Of a stretch of DNA of 56,373 nt, positions 42,414 to 54,908 are shown one piece after another. The stretch lies in assembly GCA_944375745.1 (NCBI GenBank), contig CALWAV010000145.1:1-56373 (forward strand), given 5' to 3'. A model generated the notes under the pieces. That model did not search any database and had not been told where the DNA came from. It saw nothing but the letters and a program-made list of their open reading frames with translations. Each line of letters opens with the position of its first letter. The first letter of the stretch is position 1. The translations under genes were made by a program, and so were the position numbers. This DNA comes from an uncultured Merdimonas sp. GTDB lineage: Bacteria > Bacillota > Clostridia > Lachnospirales > Lachnospiraceae.

Positions 42414-43232
42414 ATGAAGCCTTTATTTTTCATCGATTATGACAATACCATTTTCAGCCACCGGACCTGGTCCATTCCCGAGGACGGCCTCCGTACCCTG
42501 GAAAGCCTGAAGGCAGACGGTTTCCGGGTGATCCTGGCCAGCGGCCGGGCTTTCCGGAGCAGCCAACTGCCCGAAGATTTCCAGGGGCGTTTTATGCCGG
42601 ACGGGCTTGTCAGCGCCAACGGCGCACTCATCGAGGCGGAAGGAACTCTGATCTGGGAAAAATATTTCGACCCGGATCTTCAGAAACGGATTCTGGATTA
42701 CGTGGTGGAAAAGGGCTACTGTCTCATTTCCAATTACGGGGGCAGCTGGTGCACCTCAAATCTGGACCGCTTCCTGTCTCTGCCTTCCAACAAGCACCGC
42801 AAAATCCAGCCCCAGGGCGGGGAAGCCTTTCTTTCCCTGTATACGAGCCGCCGTCCCTCTTTTTTCCTGGCAGATACCAAAGAGGCCATCGCGGATGTCC
42901 AGGCCCATTTCCCGGAAACACGCCTTCTGTACATGGGCGATGAGATGGGCGGGGCCGACATTATTCCCCGGGAAAACGGCAAGGATATGGGCGCTGCCCG
43001 GATTCTGGAATATTTCCACGCCTCCTGGGAGGACGTCATCGCCATCGGAGACAGCATGAACGACGTGGATCTGATCAAGGCGGCCGCCTTCGGCATCGCC
43101 ATGGGCAATGCCATGCCGGAAGTCCAGGCCGCGGCAGACTATGTGGCAAAGGATATCGATGAAGGCGGCCTGGCGGACGCCGCGGCCCGAGCGCGGCAGT
43201 GGACTGCCGGCGCCCGTCACCTGTCCCCATAA
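42414..43232 (+). CDS. Cof-type HAD family phosphatase
   Basis: A 272-residue HAD hydrolase. Motif I is FFIDYDNTIF, with nucleophile Asp8 and general acid Asp10. Motif II is the Ser of LASGRAF, the cap domain spans about 85-180, and motifs III-IV appear as ENGKDMGAARIL and AIGDSMNDVDLIKAA. Cof-type enzymes dephosphorylate sugar phosphates or other small metabolites in the cytoplasm. The ATG follows GTGAGGAGG. Its 3' end overlaps the convergent DUF3786-like gene by 16 bases. Substrate unknown. Confidence 0.92.
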   Translation: MKPLFFIDYDNTIFSHRTWSIPEDGLRTLESLKADGFRVILASGRAFRSSQLPEDFQGRFMPDGLVSANGALIEAEGTLIWEKYFDPDLQKRILDYVVEKGYCLISNYGGSWCTSNLDRFLSLPSNKHRKIQPQGGEAFLSLYTSRRPSFFLADTKEAIADVQAHFPETRLLYMGDEMGGADIIPRENGKDMGAARILEYFHASWEDVIAIGDSMNDVDLIKAAAFGIAMGNAMPEVQAAADYVAKDIDEGGLADAAARARQWTAGARHLSP

Positions 43233-43891
43233 GGCCGTTTTGCATCCGTAAGCCCCGACTCCTCCGTCAGCCTGCGAAACAAGTCGTCTCCCACACAGAC
43301 CACCGTCTCTTCGTGGAGAAAATCCGTAATATCCGCGTCAAACAGGATATTGGCCTGCGCCGGGAACTCATCATCTCCGTCCCAGAAAATAAACTGAAGC
43401 GGCATGCAGTCAAAAGCCTGAATCTGATACCCCGCGTCCCCCTGAGGCAGAGGTTTTCCCCGCAGGGCTTCGCAGGCCCTGCGAAGCTCCGGCAGATGTC
43501 CGTCAAAGGTCCGGGCCGCCGCATCCAGAATATTGCGCTTAAAGGCCGCGTCAAAGGGCGCCGCCCGCTTCACTTCCCGGAAAGGCACAAATTTCCCCGA
43601 CACCTTTGCGTGCGGTTTTGAATAATAAAACAAGTGATAAATGGCCATTACCGTGTTAAAGGGGAGCCTTCTCTCCGGATCCTCTTCCAGCGCCACCATT
43701 CCCGTCCTCTGATCCAGCCGGTAACGCTGGCCGAAATAAGTAATAAACTGGGCTGTCTCATCCCCTTCCAGATGAAACCTTTCCTTCAGCTCCTTCCGAT
43801 CCATCTCCAGGTACTTTTCTCTCCAGGTATCGCAAAGCGCCAGATACCGGTCGCTTTTCTTCTCCGGAGTATCCGCAAATTTTTCTCTCAT
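43217..43891 (-). CDS. DUF3786-like protein of unknown function
   Basis: A 224-residue soluble protein. The C-terminal half shows FVPFREVKRAAPFDAAFKRN, CMPLQFIFWDGDDEFPAQAN and ILFDADITDFLHEE, the pattern I associate with DUF3786 proteins, which in other anaerobes are found with corrinoid or Fe-S proteins. None of the usual metal-binding Cys clusters are seen. The ATG at 43891 has an AGGAGAAG site. It converges on the HAD phosphatase and stands apart from other genes. Family assignment is by motif recall; function is unknown. Confidence 0.65.
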   Translation of the reverse strand: MREKFADTPEKKSDRYLALCDTWREKYLEMDRKELKERFHLEGDETAQFITYFGQRYRLDQRTGMVALEEDPERRLPFNTVMAIYHLFYYSKPHAKVSGKFVPFREVKRAAPFDAAFKRNILDAAARTFDGHLPELRRACEALRGKPLPQGDAGYQIQAFDCMPLQFIFWDGDDEFPAQANILFDADITDFLHEETVVCVGDDLFRRLTEESGLTDAKRPYGDR

Positions 43892-43986
43892 TTCTTCTCC
43901 TCCCGGCCGGGGCTGGCAGTCCTTCTTCCGCTTTCTACTGCTTCCTGCTTACTTCTGCCTGCCAGCCCGCCTGATTTCGCCTTTGT

Positions 43987-44391
43987 CTAAAAAATTCCTC
44001 CGCATCTGCGGTCCCGTCTCCTGCAGCGGCGCTGGTACATCTCATTCAGGAGCATCACCGTCACAAAATCCTCCATCCAGTTTCTCCCTGATGTTTCCTG
44101 CATCATTACGTCGTCCTGATAGGCCTTTTTATCCAGCTTCTCATAAATCCGGCGGCTCAGACGGCGGAGCAGAAGCTTGTCGGGATACTCGTCAAACATA
44201 AAACTGCCCTCATATTCCATTTGATCGCAGGCCTCTTCTACCAGCGGCTGAATCTGTCGAGCCAGGGAAGGATACAGTTCCTGAAACCTTCTCCGATCGC
44301 GTGTTTTTTCGTCCGCCCAAGGCAGGAAAGGGTAAAACGGATATGACTGATAAGAGTTGAAAGGGAACCTGGGCTCGTCATAAAAATTCAT
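43987..44391 (-). CDS. conserved-looking hypothetical protein, Tyr/Pro/Phe-rich N-terminus
   Basis: About 134 residues from the ATG at 44391 (AAAGGAT upstream). The N-terminus is rich in Phe, Pro and Tyr (FPFNSYQSYPFYPFLPW), like some spore-coat or envelope proteins. The helical body follows: YPSLARQIQPLVEEACDQME, YEGSFMFDEYPDKLLLRRLS and NWMEDFVTVMLLNEMYQRRC, ending in a Cys/Arg-rich tail. No membrane helix. A sigma-A-type promoter lies upstream, which argues against strictly sporulation-specific expression. I recall similar clostridial proteins but no named function. Confidence 0.66.
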   Translation of the reverse strand: MNFYDEPRFPFNSYQSYPFYPFLPWADEKTRDRRRFQELYPSLARQIQPLVEEACDQMEYEGSFMFDEYPDKLLLRRLSRRIYEKLDKKAYQDDVMMQETSGRNWMEDFVTVMLLNEMYQRRCRRRDRRCGGIF

Positions 44392-44495
44392 AAAAATATC
44401 CTTTTTGTAGCAGTATATGCAAAAATCTATCTGCTGTGACAGAGTCCTTCGTGCTCCCACGTTCCCGCGCAGCCCCGGAGCACATTTTTGTTTTC

Positions 44496-44524
44496 AGTAT
44501 AATCGGTTTCACCCCGGCTGGCAA
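44496..44524 (-). promoter_or_regulatory. sigma-A-type promoter of the Tyr/Pro-rich hypothetical gene
   Basis: On the minus strand TTGCCA (44524-44519), 17 bases, TATACT (44501-44496), about 100 bases ahead of the start at 44391. Confidence 0.55.
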
Positions 44525-44651
44525 GAGCAGCCTCTTTTCGTTTTTCTATATTCCACATCCGTCTTTACCGGCCCTGCCACATGCTCACTCATGCTCATAA
44601 GACGGAAAATTTACCAAAATTATATCTCTGCCAGCATCAAACGCTTGCATC

Positions 44652-44864
44652 TTGCCAACTGCTGTGCTACTTTTATACTGTAAGTTTCTTACATTCATTT
44701 ACTGCCAGGCTCTCTGTTCCTGCGCAGTCCCAAATCTTCCCGAGAAAGCAGTTTCCGCTTTCCCGATTCCCAGACAAACAACAGTCATACAGAAAGGAAA
44801 GGATGCCCGGAAGGAAATCTTATCTGAAGTTTGCCTTGCAGACAAACCCGCAAAAATCTATAAT
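44652..44864 (+). promoter_or_regulatory. two sigma-A-type promoters upstream of the Rpn-family gene
   Basis: TTGCCA (44652-44657), 16 bases, TATACT (44674-44679); and TTGCAG (44836-44841), 17 bases, TATAAT (44859-44864). The second would start RNA only about 13 bases before the GTG at 44884, inside its Shine-Dalgarno region, so the first is the safer candidate. The region 44525-44883 contains nothing else I can call. Confidence 0.5.
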
Positions 44865-44883
44865 GAAAGGAGAAACAGACCGG

Positions 44884-45798
44884 GTGGCAGAAAAGCGGTA
44901 CGATTTCAAAGACAGGCAAAAGATAAACCGCAAATACAAAGACAGGCTGTTCCGCTTCGTCTTTCAGAATAAACAGGATTTGCTGGAATTGTACAATGCC
45001 ATAAACGGAACTGACTATCAACATACAGAAGATTTGAAAATCACTACACTGGAGGATGTACTATATCTCGGCATGAAAAACGACCTGTCCTTCCTTCTGG
45101 GAGCATCCATGAACCTGTACGAACACCAGAGCACATGGAACGAAAACATGCCCCTGCGAGGCCTTCTCTATTTCGCGGAGCTCTATCAAAACTACCTGGA
45201 AGAGAACGGATACCGCCTGACCGGAACCGGGAGAAGGCTTCCCCTTCCGTTCCCCAGATATGTGGTTTTCTATAACGGCACCAAAGAGGAACCTGACCAG
45301 ACTCAGCTTCTGCTTTCGGATTCTTTCCCGAAACAGGACTCAGGAAAGCTTCCCTGTCTGGAATGCAGAGCTGAAATCCTCAATATCAACCGGGGACACA
45401 ATCAGGCAATTATGAATCACTGCCGCAGGCTCAAAGAATATTCTGAGTTTATAGAGGAGATCCGCCAGAACCTGAACAAAGGGCTGCAGCTGGAAGACGC
45501 AGTAGAACTTGGAATCGATGCCTGCATAAAACGGGGAATATTAGCCGATATTCTGACCAAAAGTAAAACGGAGGTGCGTAAAATGCTGTTGACAGAGTAT
45601 GATGAAAAAGCGGAACGGGAATATCTTCAGAAAGAAGCATTGGAAATAGGTCTGGAGGAAGGCCTTCAACAGGGCGAGGACCGGGTCAACCGGCTGATCG
45701 CGCTTCTTCTGAAGCAGAACCGCATGACGGATATTGAAAGAGCCGTAAAAGATCGGGAATATCAGAAAAAACTGTTTCAAGAGCTGGGCATTCAATAA
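44884..45798 (+). CDS. Rpn family PD-(D/E)XK nuclease / putative transposase
   Basis: About 304 residues from the GTG at 44884 (AAAGGAG upstream); ATGs at 44803 and 44863 are in frame, and the first also has a good site, but family similarity begins at AEKRYDFKDRQKINRKYKDRLFRFVF. The nuclease core is seen in LGMKNDLSFLLGASMNLYEHQST (Asp, Glu-x-Gln) and LPCLECRAEILNINRGHNQ. The C-terminus is a helical tail with LGIDACIKRGILADILTKSK and a Lys/Glu-rich end. Rpn proteins are DNA endonucleases linked to recombination; they lack terminal repeats, and none is seen here. Confidence 0.82.
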   Translation: MAEKRYDFKDRQKINRKYKDRLFRFVFQNKQDLLELYNAINGTDYQHTEDLKITTLEDVLYLGMKNDLSFLLGASMNLYEHQSTWNENMPLRGLLYFAELYQNYLEENGYRLTGTGRRLPLPFPRYVVFYNGTKEEPDQTQLLLSDSFPKQDSGKLPCLECRAEILNINRGHNQAIMNHCRRLKEYSEFIEEIRQNLNKGLQLEDAVELGIDACIKRGILADILTKSKTEVRKMLLTEYDEKAEREYLQKEALEIGLEEGLQQGEDRVNRLIALLLKQNRMTDIERAVKDREYQKKLFQELGIQ

Positions 45799-45944
45799 TT
45801 TGAAGCGTTTTCAGAGTTTTTCCGCAGGCTCTGGCCTGGCCCTGCGGATTCATACATAAATTCCTGCTTTTCTCCGCAGAAGGCCGCAAAAATCTGCGAA
45901 AGCCCGCCTAACTCTGCAAAAATGAAATGATCCCAATACCACAG

Positions 45945-45973
45945 GAGGCCGCGGGGTTCCACCCCGCGGCCTC
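45945..45973. repeat. GC-rich hairpin downstream of the V-ATPase operon
   Basis: GAGGCCGCGGGG and CCCCGCGGCCTC form a perfect 12-bp stem with a 5-base loop between the convergent Rpn and atpD genes. No T-run follows on either strand; it could be a factor-independent 3' end or a stability element. A weaker CCGCAGG/CCTGCGG hairpin (45822-45847) follows the Rpn gene. Confidence 0.55.
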
Positions 45974-46025
45974 ACGGCACCTTTACGATACTTTATGACA
46001 TTTCCATACTATTTCTATACTATTT

Positions 46026-46691
46026 CTATGCCTGCTGTCTCTCTTTATAGTGATGCGCTTCCTCCAGCATCATATCCTTCACCTTCATCAGCCGGATCTG
46101 GGTACTTCTCTCATTTTCATCCAGCTTCATTGTGATATATTTGATATTCTGCTGGGCCTCCGGAATAATCACATGCTCCAGAGCGTTTACCCGGCGGCGG
46201 GTCTTTTCGATCTCAGCCGCCATCAGCTGGCAGGCCTTTTCCCGCTCTGCCAGAAGCAGCATATCCGGAAGAATATCCGCCAGGGATTTGACAGCCGCGT
46301 CCAGGTCTCCGGACGTAAACGCGTATCCATAGGAATAAATGTCATTGCTGTCGGCGGTTCTGGTCTTATACTCAAACACCGGAATGTCCACACTCATGAC
46401 GTTCCGCGTGGAGGTCTCCAGATACACTTCCTGTCTGGGGGCCATAAAGGCCACACGCAGGCTTTCCTCAGACATACCCGCCTTCGCAATCACAAAGTTT
46501 GCGTTTGCGGCCCGGATGCCCGCCTCCACCTTTTCACGCAGGGCCATATTTTCACGCACCAGATCCATGAACTGGCGCATCAGCTCGTCCCGCTTATCCT
46601 TCAGAAGCTTGTGGCCCCTGGTGGCCGTCGCCAGCCGCTTCTTCTGCCTTGTCAGCTCCATCCGGGTCGGCGTCACTGCCGCAGATGCCAT
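46026..46691 (-). CDS. atpD: V/A-type ATP synthase subunit D (central stalk)
   Basis: A 221-residue coiled-coil subunit that forms the rotor shaft. It starts MASAAVTPTRMELTRQKKRLATATRGHKLLKDKRDELMRQF, the conserved D-subunit opening, and ends with a second long helix (KACQLMAAEIEKTRRRVNALEHVIIPEAQQNI, then STQIRLMKVKDMMLEEAHHY). It is the last gene of the ATPase operon, 77 bases after atpB. Length is normal. Confidence 0.95.
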   Translation of the reverse strand: MASAAVTPTRMELTRQKKRLATATRGHKLLKDKRDELMRQFMDLVRENMALREKVEAGIRAANANFVIAKAGMSEESLRVAFMAPRQEVYLETSTRNVMSVDIPVFEYKTRTADSNDIYSYGYAFTSGDLDAAVKSLADILPDMLLLAEREKACQLMAAEIEKTRRRVNALEHVIIPEAQQNIKYITMKLDENERSTQIRLMKVKDMMLEEAHHYKERQQA

Positions 46692-46768
46692 GGTCTCACC
46701 TCATTTCAAACCAAATATAACTCCTCATATATCTGCATATCTATCCGCACTGAGTCAGAAGCACAGCA

Positions 46769-48142
46769 TCAGCTCCTGCCATAGTACATATCCAGATATT
46801 TGTCATCAATTCTCTTCAGCTCGCTCCTGGGCAGAATCGACAGCAGCTTCCAGCCGATATCCAGCGTCTCCTCGATGCTGCGGTCTGTCTGGTAGCCCTG
46901 GTTCACATACTGTTCCTCAAAAGCATCCGCGAACTTGGCGTAAATCAGGTCAATGTCTGACAGAGCCGCCTCGCCCAGAATCACCATCAGCTCCTTGGCT
47001 TCCTTGCCCCGGGCATAGGCCGCGAAGAGCTGGTTCATGGTGTTGGAATGGTCGGCTCTGGTCTTGCCTTCGCCGATACCCTTATCCTTCAGACGGGACA
47101 GGGAGGGCAGCACGTCGATGGGCGGCTGTACGCCCTTCCGGTACAGGTCACGGCTCAGGATAATCTGGCCCTCGGTGATGTAGCCTGTCAGGTCGGGAAT
47201 GGGATGAGTCTTGTCATCCTCGGGCATGGTCAGAATGGGGATCAGCGTAATGCTTCCCTTCTTGCCCTTCTGCCGGCCGGCGCGCTCGTACATGGTAGCC
47301 AGGTCCGTATACAGGTAACCCGGGTAGCCCCGGCGTCCCGGCACTTCCTTGCGGGCCGCGGATACCTCACGAAGAGAGTCCGCATAGTTGGTAATATCCG
47401 TCAGGATGACCAGCACATGCATATCCTGCTCAAAGGCCAGATACTCCGCGGCAGTCAGCGCCATACGCGGCGTAGCGATGCGCTCTACCGCCGGGTCGTT
47501 TGCCAGATTGATGAAAAGGATGGTACGGTCAATGGCGCCCGTCTCCTTGAAGCTCTGGGTAAAGAAGTTTGCTTCCTCAAAGGTAATACCCATGGCCGCG
47601 AAAACAACGGCAAAAGGCTCCGTGGTTCCGCGCACTTTAGCCTGGCGGGCGATCTGAGCGCCCAGCTGGGCATGGGGCAGACCGGAAGCAGAGAAAATCG
47701 GAAGCTTCTGGCCTCTTACCAGCGTATTCAGCCCGTCAATGGCTGAGATACCGGTCTGGATAAACTCGTTGGGGTAATCTCTGGCTACCGGGTTCATGGG
47801 CAGGCCGTTGATGTCCCGGCGCTCCTCCGGCAGAATCTCCGGTCCCTTGTCGATGGGACGGCCCAGACCGTCAAAGACACGGCCCAGCATATCGGAAGAC
47901 ACGCCCAGCTCCATGGTTCTTCCCAGGAAACGCACCTTGCTGTTTGACAGGTTGATGCCTGCCGCGTTTTCGTAGAGCTGCACCAGAGCGTTGGTTCCGT
48001 CCACCTCCAGCACCTTGCAGCGGCGGATCTCTCCGTTCGCCAGCTCGATCTCTCCGATCTCGTCATAAGTCACATGGTCCACACCCTGAACCAGCATCAA
48101 CGGGCCGGCAACTTCCTGGATCGTTCTGTATTCCTTTGGCAT
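46769..48142 (-). CDS. atpB: V/A-type ATP synthase subunit B (non-catalytic)
   Basis: A 457-residue subunit. It begins [19 protein letters not shown] and has [36 protein letters not shown] and [19 protein letters not shown] in the place where the catalytic A subunit has its P-loop; the missing GKT confirms the B role. Later signatures include [20 protein letters not shown] and [20 protein letters not shown]. It alternates with A in the head hexamer. It starts directly after the A stop. Confidence 0.97.
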   Translation of the reverse strand: MPKEYRTIQEVAGPLMLVQGVDHVTYDEIGEIELANGEIRRCKVLEVDGTNALVQLYENAAGINLSNSKVRFLGRTMELGVSSDMLGRVFDGLGRPIDKGPEILPEERRDINGLPMNPVARDYPNEFIQTGISAIDGLNTLVRGQKLPIFSASGLPHAQLGAQIARQAKVRGTTEPFAVVFAAMGITFEEANFFTQSFKETGAIDRTILFINLANDPAVERIATPRMALTAAEYLAFEQDMHVLVILTDITNYADSLREVSAARKEVPGRRGYPGYLYTDLATMYERAGRQKGKKGSITLIPILTMPEDDKTHPIPDLTGYITEGQIILSRDLYRKGVQPPIDVLPSLSRLKDKGIGEGKTRADHSNTMNQLFAAYARGKEAKELMVILGEAALSDIDLIYAKFADAFEEQYVNQGYQTDRSIEETLDIGWKLLSILPRSELKRIDDKYLDMYYGRS

Positions 48143-49912
48143 TTAGAAGTCCTCCTTCCCGACAGTCTCCGCGATCTCGGCGGCAAGCTCCGCCATCACC
48201 GCGTCATATTCTTTATGGATATTCTCATTGGTAGTATATTTGTAACGGCCGATCCGCTCCCGGACTGCCATTTTCAGCAGATCGTTCACAGAAGAGCCCT
48301 TTTTCAGCGCCTCCGTACACTGCTCGAAGAACGCGAGCACCAGCTTCATCATCAGATACTGCTTCTCCAGCGGCGTATAAGTGTCAACCTCGTGGAAGGA
48401 GTTCTGATGCAGGAAATCCTCGCGGATGGAGCGGGCCGCTTCCATTTTCAGGCGGTCCGGAGCGGACAGGGCGTCCATACCTACCATCTTCACGATTTCC
48501 TCCAGCTGGGCCTCTTCCTGCAGCAGCGACATAAGCTTCTGGCGCAGCTCCATCCAGTCAGGAGCCACATGCTCATTGAACCAGTCTCCCATGTTGTCCA
48601 CATACAGGGAATAGCTGGTCAGCCAGTTGATAGCCGGGAAATGACGCTTGTAAGCCAAAGAGGAATCCAGTCCCCAGTATACCTTCACGATACGCAGGGT
48701 CGCCTGGGATACAGGCTCCGAAATATCGCCGCCGGGCGGAGACACAGCTCCGATCACGGACAGTGCTCCCATACGGCCATCTTTTCCCAGGGAAACCACA
48801 CGGCCGGCCCGCTCATAGAACTGAGCCAGACGGGAACCCAGATAAGCAGGGTAGCCTTCCTCGCCGGGCATCTCCTCCAGACGTCCGGACATCTCACGGA
48901 GAGCCTCAGCCCACCGGGACGTGGAATCTGCCATCAAGGCTACTGAGTAACCCATATCACGGAAATATTCCGCAATGGTAATGCCTGTATAGATAGAAGC
49001 CTCACGGGCCGCCACAGGCATATCGGAGGTATTCGCAATCAGCACGGTACGCTCCATCAGAGAACGTCCCGTCTTCGGATCCTTCAGCTCCGGAAATTCG
49101 TTCAGTACATCCGTCATCTCATTTCCGCGCTCACCGCAGCCGATGTAGACCACGATGTCCGCCTCAGCCCATTTCGCCAGCTGGTGCTGAATCACTGTCT
49201 TTCCGGAACCAAAGGGCCCCGGCACGGCAGCCACGCCGCCCTTGGCAATGGGAAACAGGGCATCAATGACACGCTGTCCTGTGATCAGCGGCATATCCGG
49301 CGGAAGTTTCTCCGCGTAGGGACGGCCCTTGCGGACCGGCCAGCGCTGCAGCATAGTCAGCTCCTTATCCCCATCCTTTGTGGAAAGCACGGCAATTACC
49401 GCGTCCACCGTATATTCTCCGGCGCAGATGGATTTCACGGTTCCGGACACCTCCGGCGGAACCATGATCTTCTGCGTCACACTTTCCGTCTCCTTTACGG
49501 TTCCCAGCACATCTCCCGGCTGCAGCTCATCGCCCACAGCCACGGAAGGCACAAAATTCCATTTCCGGTCACGCTTCAGGCTCGGCACCTCCACGCCCCG
49601 CTTCAGATTATTGCTGCCGGTTGTCTTCAGAATATCATCCAGCGGACGCTGGATTCCATCGAAAATGCTTCCGATGAGGCCCGGTCCCAGCTCAACAGAC
49701 AGGGGCACATTCATGGACTCCACCGGCTCTCCCGGTCCCAGTCCCGAGGTCTCCTCGTAAACCTGGATGGAAGCCTGATCCCCATGCATCTCTATGATCT
49801 CGCCGATCAGACGCTGAGAGCTTACGCGGACCACATCAAACATGTTCGCGTCCCGCATGCCCTCTGCAATGACCAGCGGTCCTGCTACTTTCTTAATCGT
49901 TCCTGTACTCAT
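48143..49912 (-). CDS. atpA: V/A-type ATP synthase subunit A (catalytic)
   Basis: A 589-residue catalytic subunit. It contains the typical A-subunit insert ([21 protein letters not shown]), the P-loop [13 protein letters not shown] near residue 235, the Walker B region [22 protein letters not shown] and the Glu-containing [15 protein letters not shown]. It hydrolyses ATP, or makes it, to turn the central rotor. It follows atpF by 37 bases. The length matches the bacterial A-subunit family. Confidence 0.97.
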   Translation of the reverse strand: MSTGTIKKVAGPLVIAEGMRDANMFDVVRVSSQRLIGEIIEMHGDQASIQVYEETSGLGPGEPVESMNVPLSVELGPGLIGSIFDGIQRPLDDILKTTGSNNLKRGVEVPSLKRDRKWNFVPSVAVGDELQPGDVLGTVKETESVTQKIMVPPEVSGTVKSICAGEYTVDAVIAVLSTKDGDKELTMLQRWPVRKGRPYAEKLPPDMPLITGQRVIDALFPIAKGGVAAVPGPFGSGKTVIQHQLAKWAEADIVVYIGCGERGNEMTDVLNEFPELKDPKTGRSLMERTVLIANTSDMPVAAREASIYTGITIAEYFRDMGYSVALMADSTSRWAEALREMSGRLEEMPGEEGYPAYLGSRLAQFYERAGRVVSLGKDGRMGALSVIGAVSPPGGDISEPVSQATLRIVKVYWGLDSSLAYKRHFPAINWLTSYSLYVDNMGDWFNEHVAPDWMELRQKLMSLLQEEAQLEEIVKMVGMDALSAPDRLKMEAARSIREDFLHQNSFHEVDTYTPLEKQYLMMKLVLAFFEQCTEALKKGSSVNDLLKMAVRERIGRYKYTTNENIHKEYDAVMAELAAEIAETVGKEDF

Positions 49913-49949
49913 TTAAAGGAATCTCCACCTTTCTGCCCCACAGGACATC

Positions 49950-50267
49950 TTATTTTGAAAACAATATATCCGATCCCACAGCCTGCTCCACGGATTTGCG
50001 CACGCTTTCCACGCCCCGGCCCGTATTGCCGGACACGCCCGGAATCAGTATAATGGCGGGAAATACCCGCTCTCTGTATTTTTCAATGACGCCGTCCAGC
50101 TGGTCTGCCAGCTTTTCCGTCACATAGACCACCGCATAGCCGCCGCCTGCCAGCTCATGAAGCTTCTTCGCCGCTTCCTCCGGATCCTCCTCCGGGAAAA
50201 TGTCGAGCCCCAGGGCGGCAAAGCCATAGATGCTGTCGTAGTCTCCCAGCACTGCAATCTTATACAT
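49950..50267 (-). CDS. atpF: V/A-type ATP synthase subunit F
   Basis: A 105-residue Rossmann-like subunit attached to the central stalk. It starts MYKIAVLGDYDSIYGFAALG and includes GGYAVVYVTEKLADQLDG and FPAIILIPGVSGNTGRGVESVRKSVEQAVG, the conserved end used to contact subunit D. It overlaps the atpC gene by 8 bases, so the two are translationally coupled. Confidence 0.93.
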   Translation of the reverse strand: MYKIAVLGDYDSIYGFAALGLDIFPEEDPEEAAKKLHELAGGGYAVVYVTEKLADQLDGVIEKYRERVFPAIILIPGVSGNTGRGVESVRKSVEQAVGSDILFSK

Positions 50268-51231
50268 ACATTTCCCTTACCCTTTCCCGGATCGCGGCCT
50301 CCGGCATGCCGGTGCGCTTTCCTGACAGAATGATCCGCACAGTCTTAATCTCATTTTCCCGGGCCAGCGCGTAGGCCACCAGCGGCCCCACAGAAAAAGG
50401 ATTATACTTCTGAGGCTTCATAGCCTCGATTACCTGGTTATCGCACCAGCGGTCAAATTCCGACTGGGACACCGCCAGAGCGTCCGCCGCTCCCGCGTAA
50501 GCAGTGCCTTTCAAACAGGTCTGCAGCTCCTGCTCTCCTGCTGCCGCGGCAGCCGCAAGCGCTTCCACAGACAGTGTGGCGCAGGGCGCCAGCGCCCGCA
50601 GAATAAACTCCTCGGACTTTCCCGTCTTCTGGCAGCGGGCCGCAATCCGAATATCCGCCGACGCCACCATGGACTCCGCGTAATCCTGCAGCACCGGAGT
50701 CTTGGACTCCTGTCCCGCCCGGTACACCGCTTCCAGAGCCGCCCGGTCCACAATACAGTCGCAGAGCTGGCCGTCCCTGGTGTGAAGCAGAGTCTCGAAG
50801 GCCTCACGGGCCGCCCCTGCCATATATTCCGGCAGAGCGTCAAAATCCTTATTCCGGACCGCGGCCAGGATTTCTTCCGCGGAAGGATCGGTGTCATGAT
50901 AATAAATGTGATCCATCCGGGCGCCGGTGCACACCTCTTTGACCGCCGCCTTCAGATTGTGAAAGACATTCGGGTAATCCAGAAGCCGGAACACGGACAT
51001 ATCCGGCGTCAGCTCCCGCATCACCTCCCAGGTCTTGTCACGCTCTCTGGAGAGAATCGCTTCCCCGTCCCGGAACGTATCCGCATCTCCCCAGCCCTTC
51101 TCCGCCAGAAAACCCACACAGGATTCATAATCCGGCCGGGCCAGAAGCTGCTCAATGACAGCGTCTGAAAAGAGTTTTGTTTCCTTGGCACGAATCCGCG
51201 CGACCGCGTATACGTAATCCATATCTGACAT
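50260..51231 (-). CDS. atpC: V/A-type ATP synthase subunit C (AC39 family)
   Basis: A 323-residue helical subunit that links the central stalk to the proteolipid ring. It begins MSDMDYVYAVARIRAKETKLFSD, contains LDYPNVFHNLKAAVKEVCTG, and ends AYALARENEIKTVRIILSGKRTGMPEAAIRERVREMYV, the conserved C-subunit terminus. It lies between atpE and atpF in the normal order. Sequence in the middle is divergent, as usual. Confidence 0.93.
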   Translation of the reverse strand: MSDMDYVYAVARIRAKETKLFSDAVIEQLLARPDYESCVGFLAEKGWGDADTFRDGEAILSRERDKTWEVMRELTPDMSVFRLLDYPNVFHNLKAAVKEVCTGARMDHIYYHDTDPSAEEILAAVRNKDFDALPEYMAGAAREAFETLLHTRDGQLCDCIVDRAALEAVYRAGQESKTPVLQDYAESMVASADIRIAARCQKTGKSEEFILRALAPCATLSVEALAAAAAAGEQELQTCLKGTAYAGAADALAVSQSEFDRWCDNQVIEAMKPQKYNPFSVGPLVAYALARENEIKTVRIILSGKRTGMPEAAIRERVREMYV

Positions 51232-51254
51232 ATCTCTTACCTCCCTTCCGGTCT

Positions 51255-51848
51255 TCAGGAAAACAGCTGCCTGGCAACCGTATCCTGCAGCGTCTCCTTC
51301 TGGCTGGAAAACAGGGCCCGGAAGGTACAGTTTTCTTCGATTCCTCCGTAAATCAGAAGGAAGCCGTTTTCAATGGGAGCCGCCTCCGTCTTCAGGCGCA
51401 GGCTTCCCTTATGTTCCGAAGCGATCTTTCCGATCTCCTTTTCAAAGCCGGCAGGAAGACGCTTCAGATCTCTTTCGGAAAAACAGATTTCCCCATCCAT
51501 GGGCTGGGCATACCTTTGCAGCAGCCGGCGGAGCAGGTCGAAATACGCCCCGTCCTCCAGGCCGTCCAGCTTCTCATAAGCCTTCTCCAGCACTCCGGCC
51601 ACCACTTCCTGCTTCGCCTGGAGCAGAATCATTCTGCGCTTCATATCCGCGGAGGAACGGGCGCGCTCCAGATAGCGGGCCGCATCCTCTTTGGCCTGGC
51701 TTTCAAAAGCTTCTCCGAGAGCCTCGCACTCCGCTTCCGCCTGAGCCGCGATTTTTTCCGCCTCTTCTCTGGCAGCCGCAAGACGGCTCTCAGCCTCAGC
51801 CTTCGCTTCTTCCTGAATCTGGCCAATCATTTTATCCAAGCCTGTCAT
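51255..51848 (-). CDS. atpE: V/A-type ATP synthase subunit E (peripheral stalk)
   Basis: A 197-residue subunit. The N-terminal 80 residues form a long charged helix (MIGQIQEEAKAEAESRLAAA, then EEAEKIAAQAEAECEALG) that pairs with subunit H. The C-terminal head reads LEDGAYFDLLRRLLQRYAQP and GFLLIYGGIEENCTFRALFS. It connects the head to subunit I as a stator. It follows atpK after 34 bases. Confidence 0.92.
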   Translation of the reverse strand: MTGLDKMIGQIQEEAKAEAESRLAAAREEAEKIAAQAEAECEALGEAFESQAKEDAARYLERARSSADMKRRMILLQAKQEVVAGVLEKAYEKLDGLEDGAYFDLLRRLLQRYAQPMDGEICFSERDLKRLPAGFEKEIGKIASEHKGSLRLKTEAAPIENGFLLIYGGIEENCTFRALFSSQKETLQDTVARQLFS

Positions 51849-51882
51849 ATTTTCAGCTCTCCTTGTCTTCTCAATCTATTCT

Positions 51883-54380
<2,498 letters not shown>

Positions 54381-54455
54381 ATACATCCCTCCTTCCTGTC
54401 ATGTTAATCTTTCTGTCACATCCGGCTGCTTCAGGCCGGCAAGCCGGCAGCCGGC

Positions 54456-54767
54456 TTACTGCACCAGCGCCTCCAGCACGGCCTCCACCGCTTTCTCTTC
54501 GCTGCGGGCCGCCAGAGACTTCAGCGCGGCCGCTTCCCGGACCGCCTTCTCTTCCTCAGCGGCAAGAAGCTTTTCCCCTTCTGCCTTCGCCTGCTCCATC
54601 CTGGCCGCAGCCGCGGCCTTCGCCGCTTCCAGCGCCTCAGCCTTCCGCTTTTCGGCATTCTCCTTCGCTTCCTTCAGAAGCTCCGCGCCATCCTGGCCGG
54701 CCTGCCGCAAAAGCTCGTCCGCCTGGCCTTCCATTTTCTTTACAGCTGCCACAGCCTCTTCTATCAT
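54456..54767 (-). CDS. atpH: V/A-type ATP synthase subunit H (peripheral stalk, AhaH/GvpG-like)
   Basis: A 103-residue, Ala/Glu/Lys-rich single helix (IEEAVAAVKKMEGQADELLR; AEALEAAKAAAAARMEQAKA). The ATG at 54767 follows AGGTGGTGAG. The composition and position at the head of the operon match subunit H, the partner of E in the peripheral stalk. The strong composition bias makes sequence comparison weak; the call relies mainly on position and helical character. Confidence 0.85.
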   Translation of the reverse strand: MIEEAVAAVKKMEGQADELLRQAGQDGAELLKEAKENAEKRKAEALEAAKAAAAARMEQAKAEGEKLLAAEEEKAVREAAALKSLAARSEEKAVEAVLEALVQ

Positions 54768-54832
54768 CGTCTCACCACCTGTCTTCTTTCCCGGCTGCCA
54801 AATCATGGCTGCCATTCCAGATTATATTTGTA

Positions 54833-54861
54833 TTTATACTCTACCTGTTTTCCAACGTCAA
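54833..54861 (-). promoter_or_regulatory. sigma-A promoter of the V-ATPase operon
   Basis: On the minus strand TTGACG (54861-54856), 17 bases, TATAAA (54838-54833), about 65 bases upstream of the subunit H start. It is the only clear promoter before the nine-gene operon. Confidence 0.75.
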
Positions 54862-54908
54862 GCTAATTTTCCGTTAAAAACTCACGAAGTCAGACAATTC
54901 CTTCTTAT

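Noticed and set aside
44581-44883. Long N-terminal extension of the Rpn-family protein
   Set aside because: The frame is open upstream, but family similarity begins near 44884, a promoter -10 box lies at 44859-44864, and the extension has no domain-like content.
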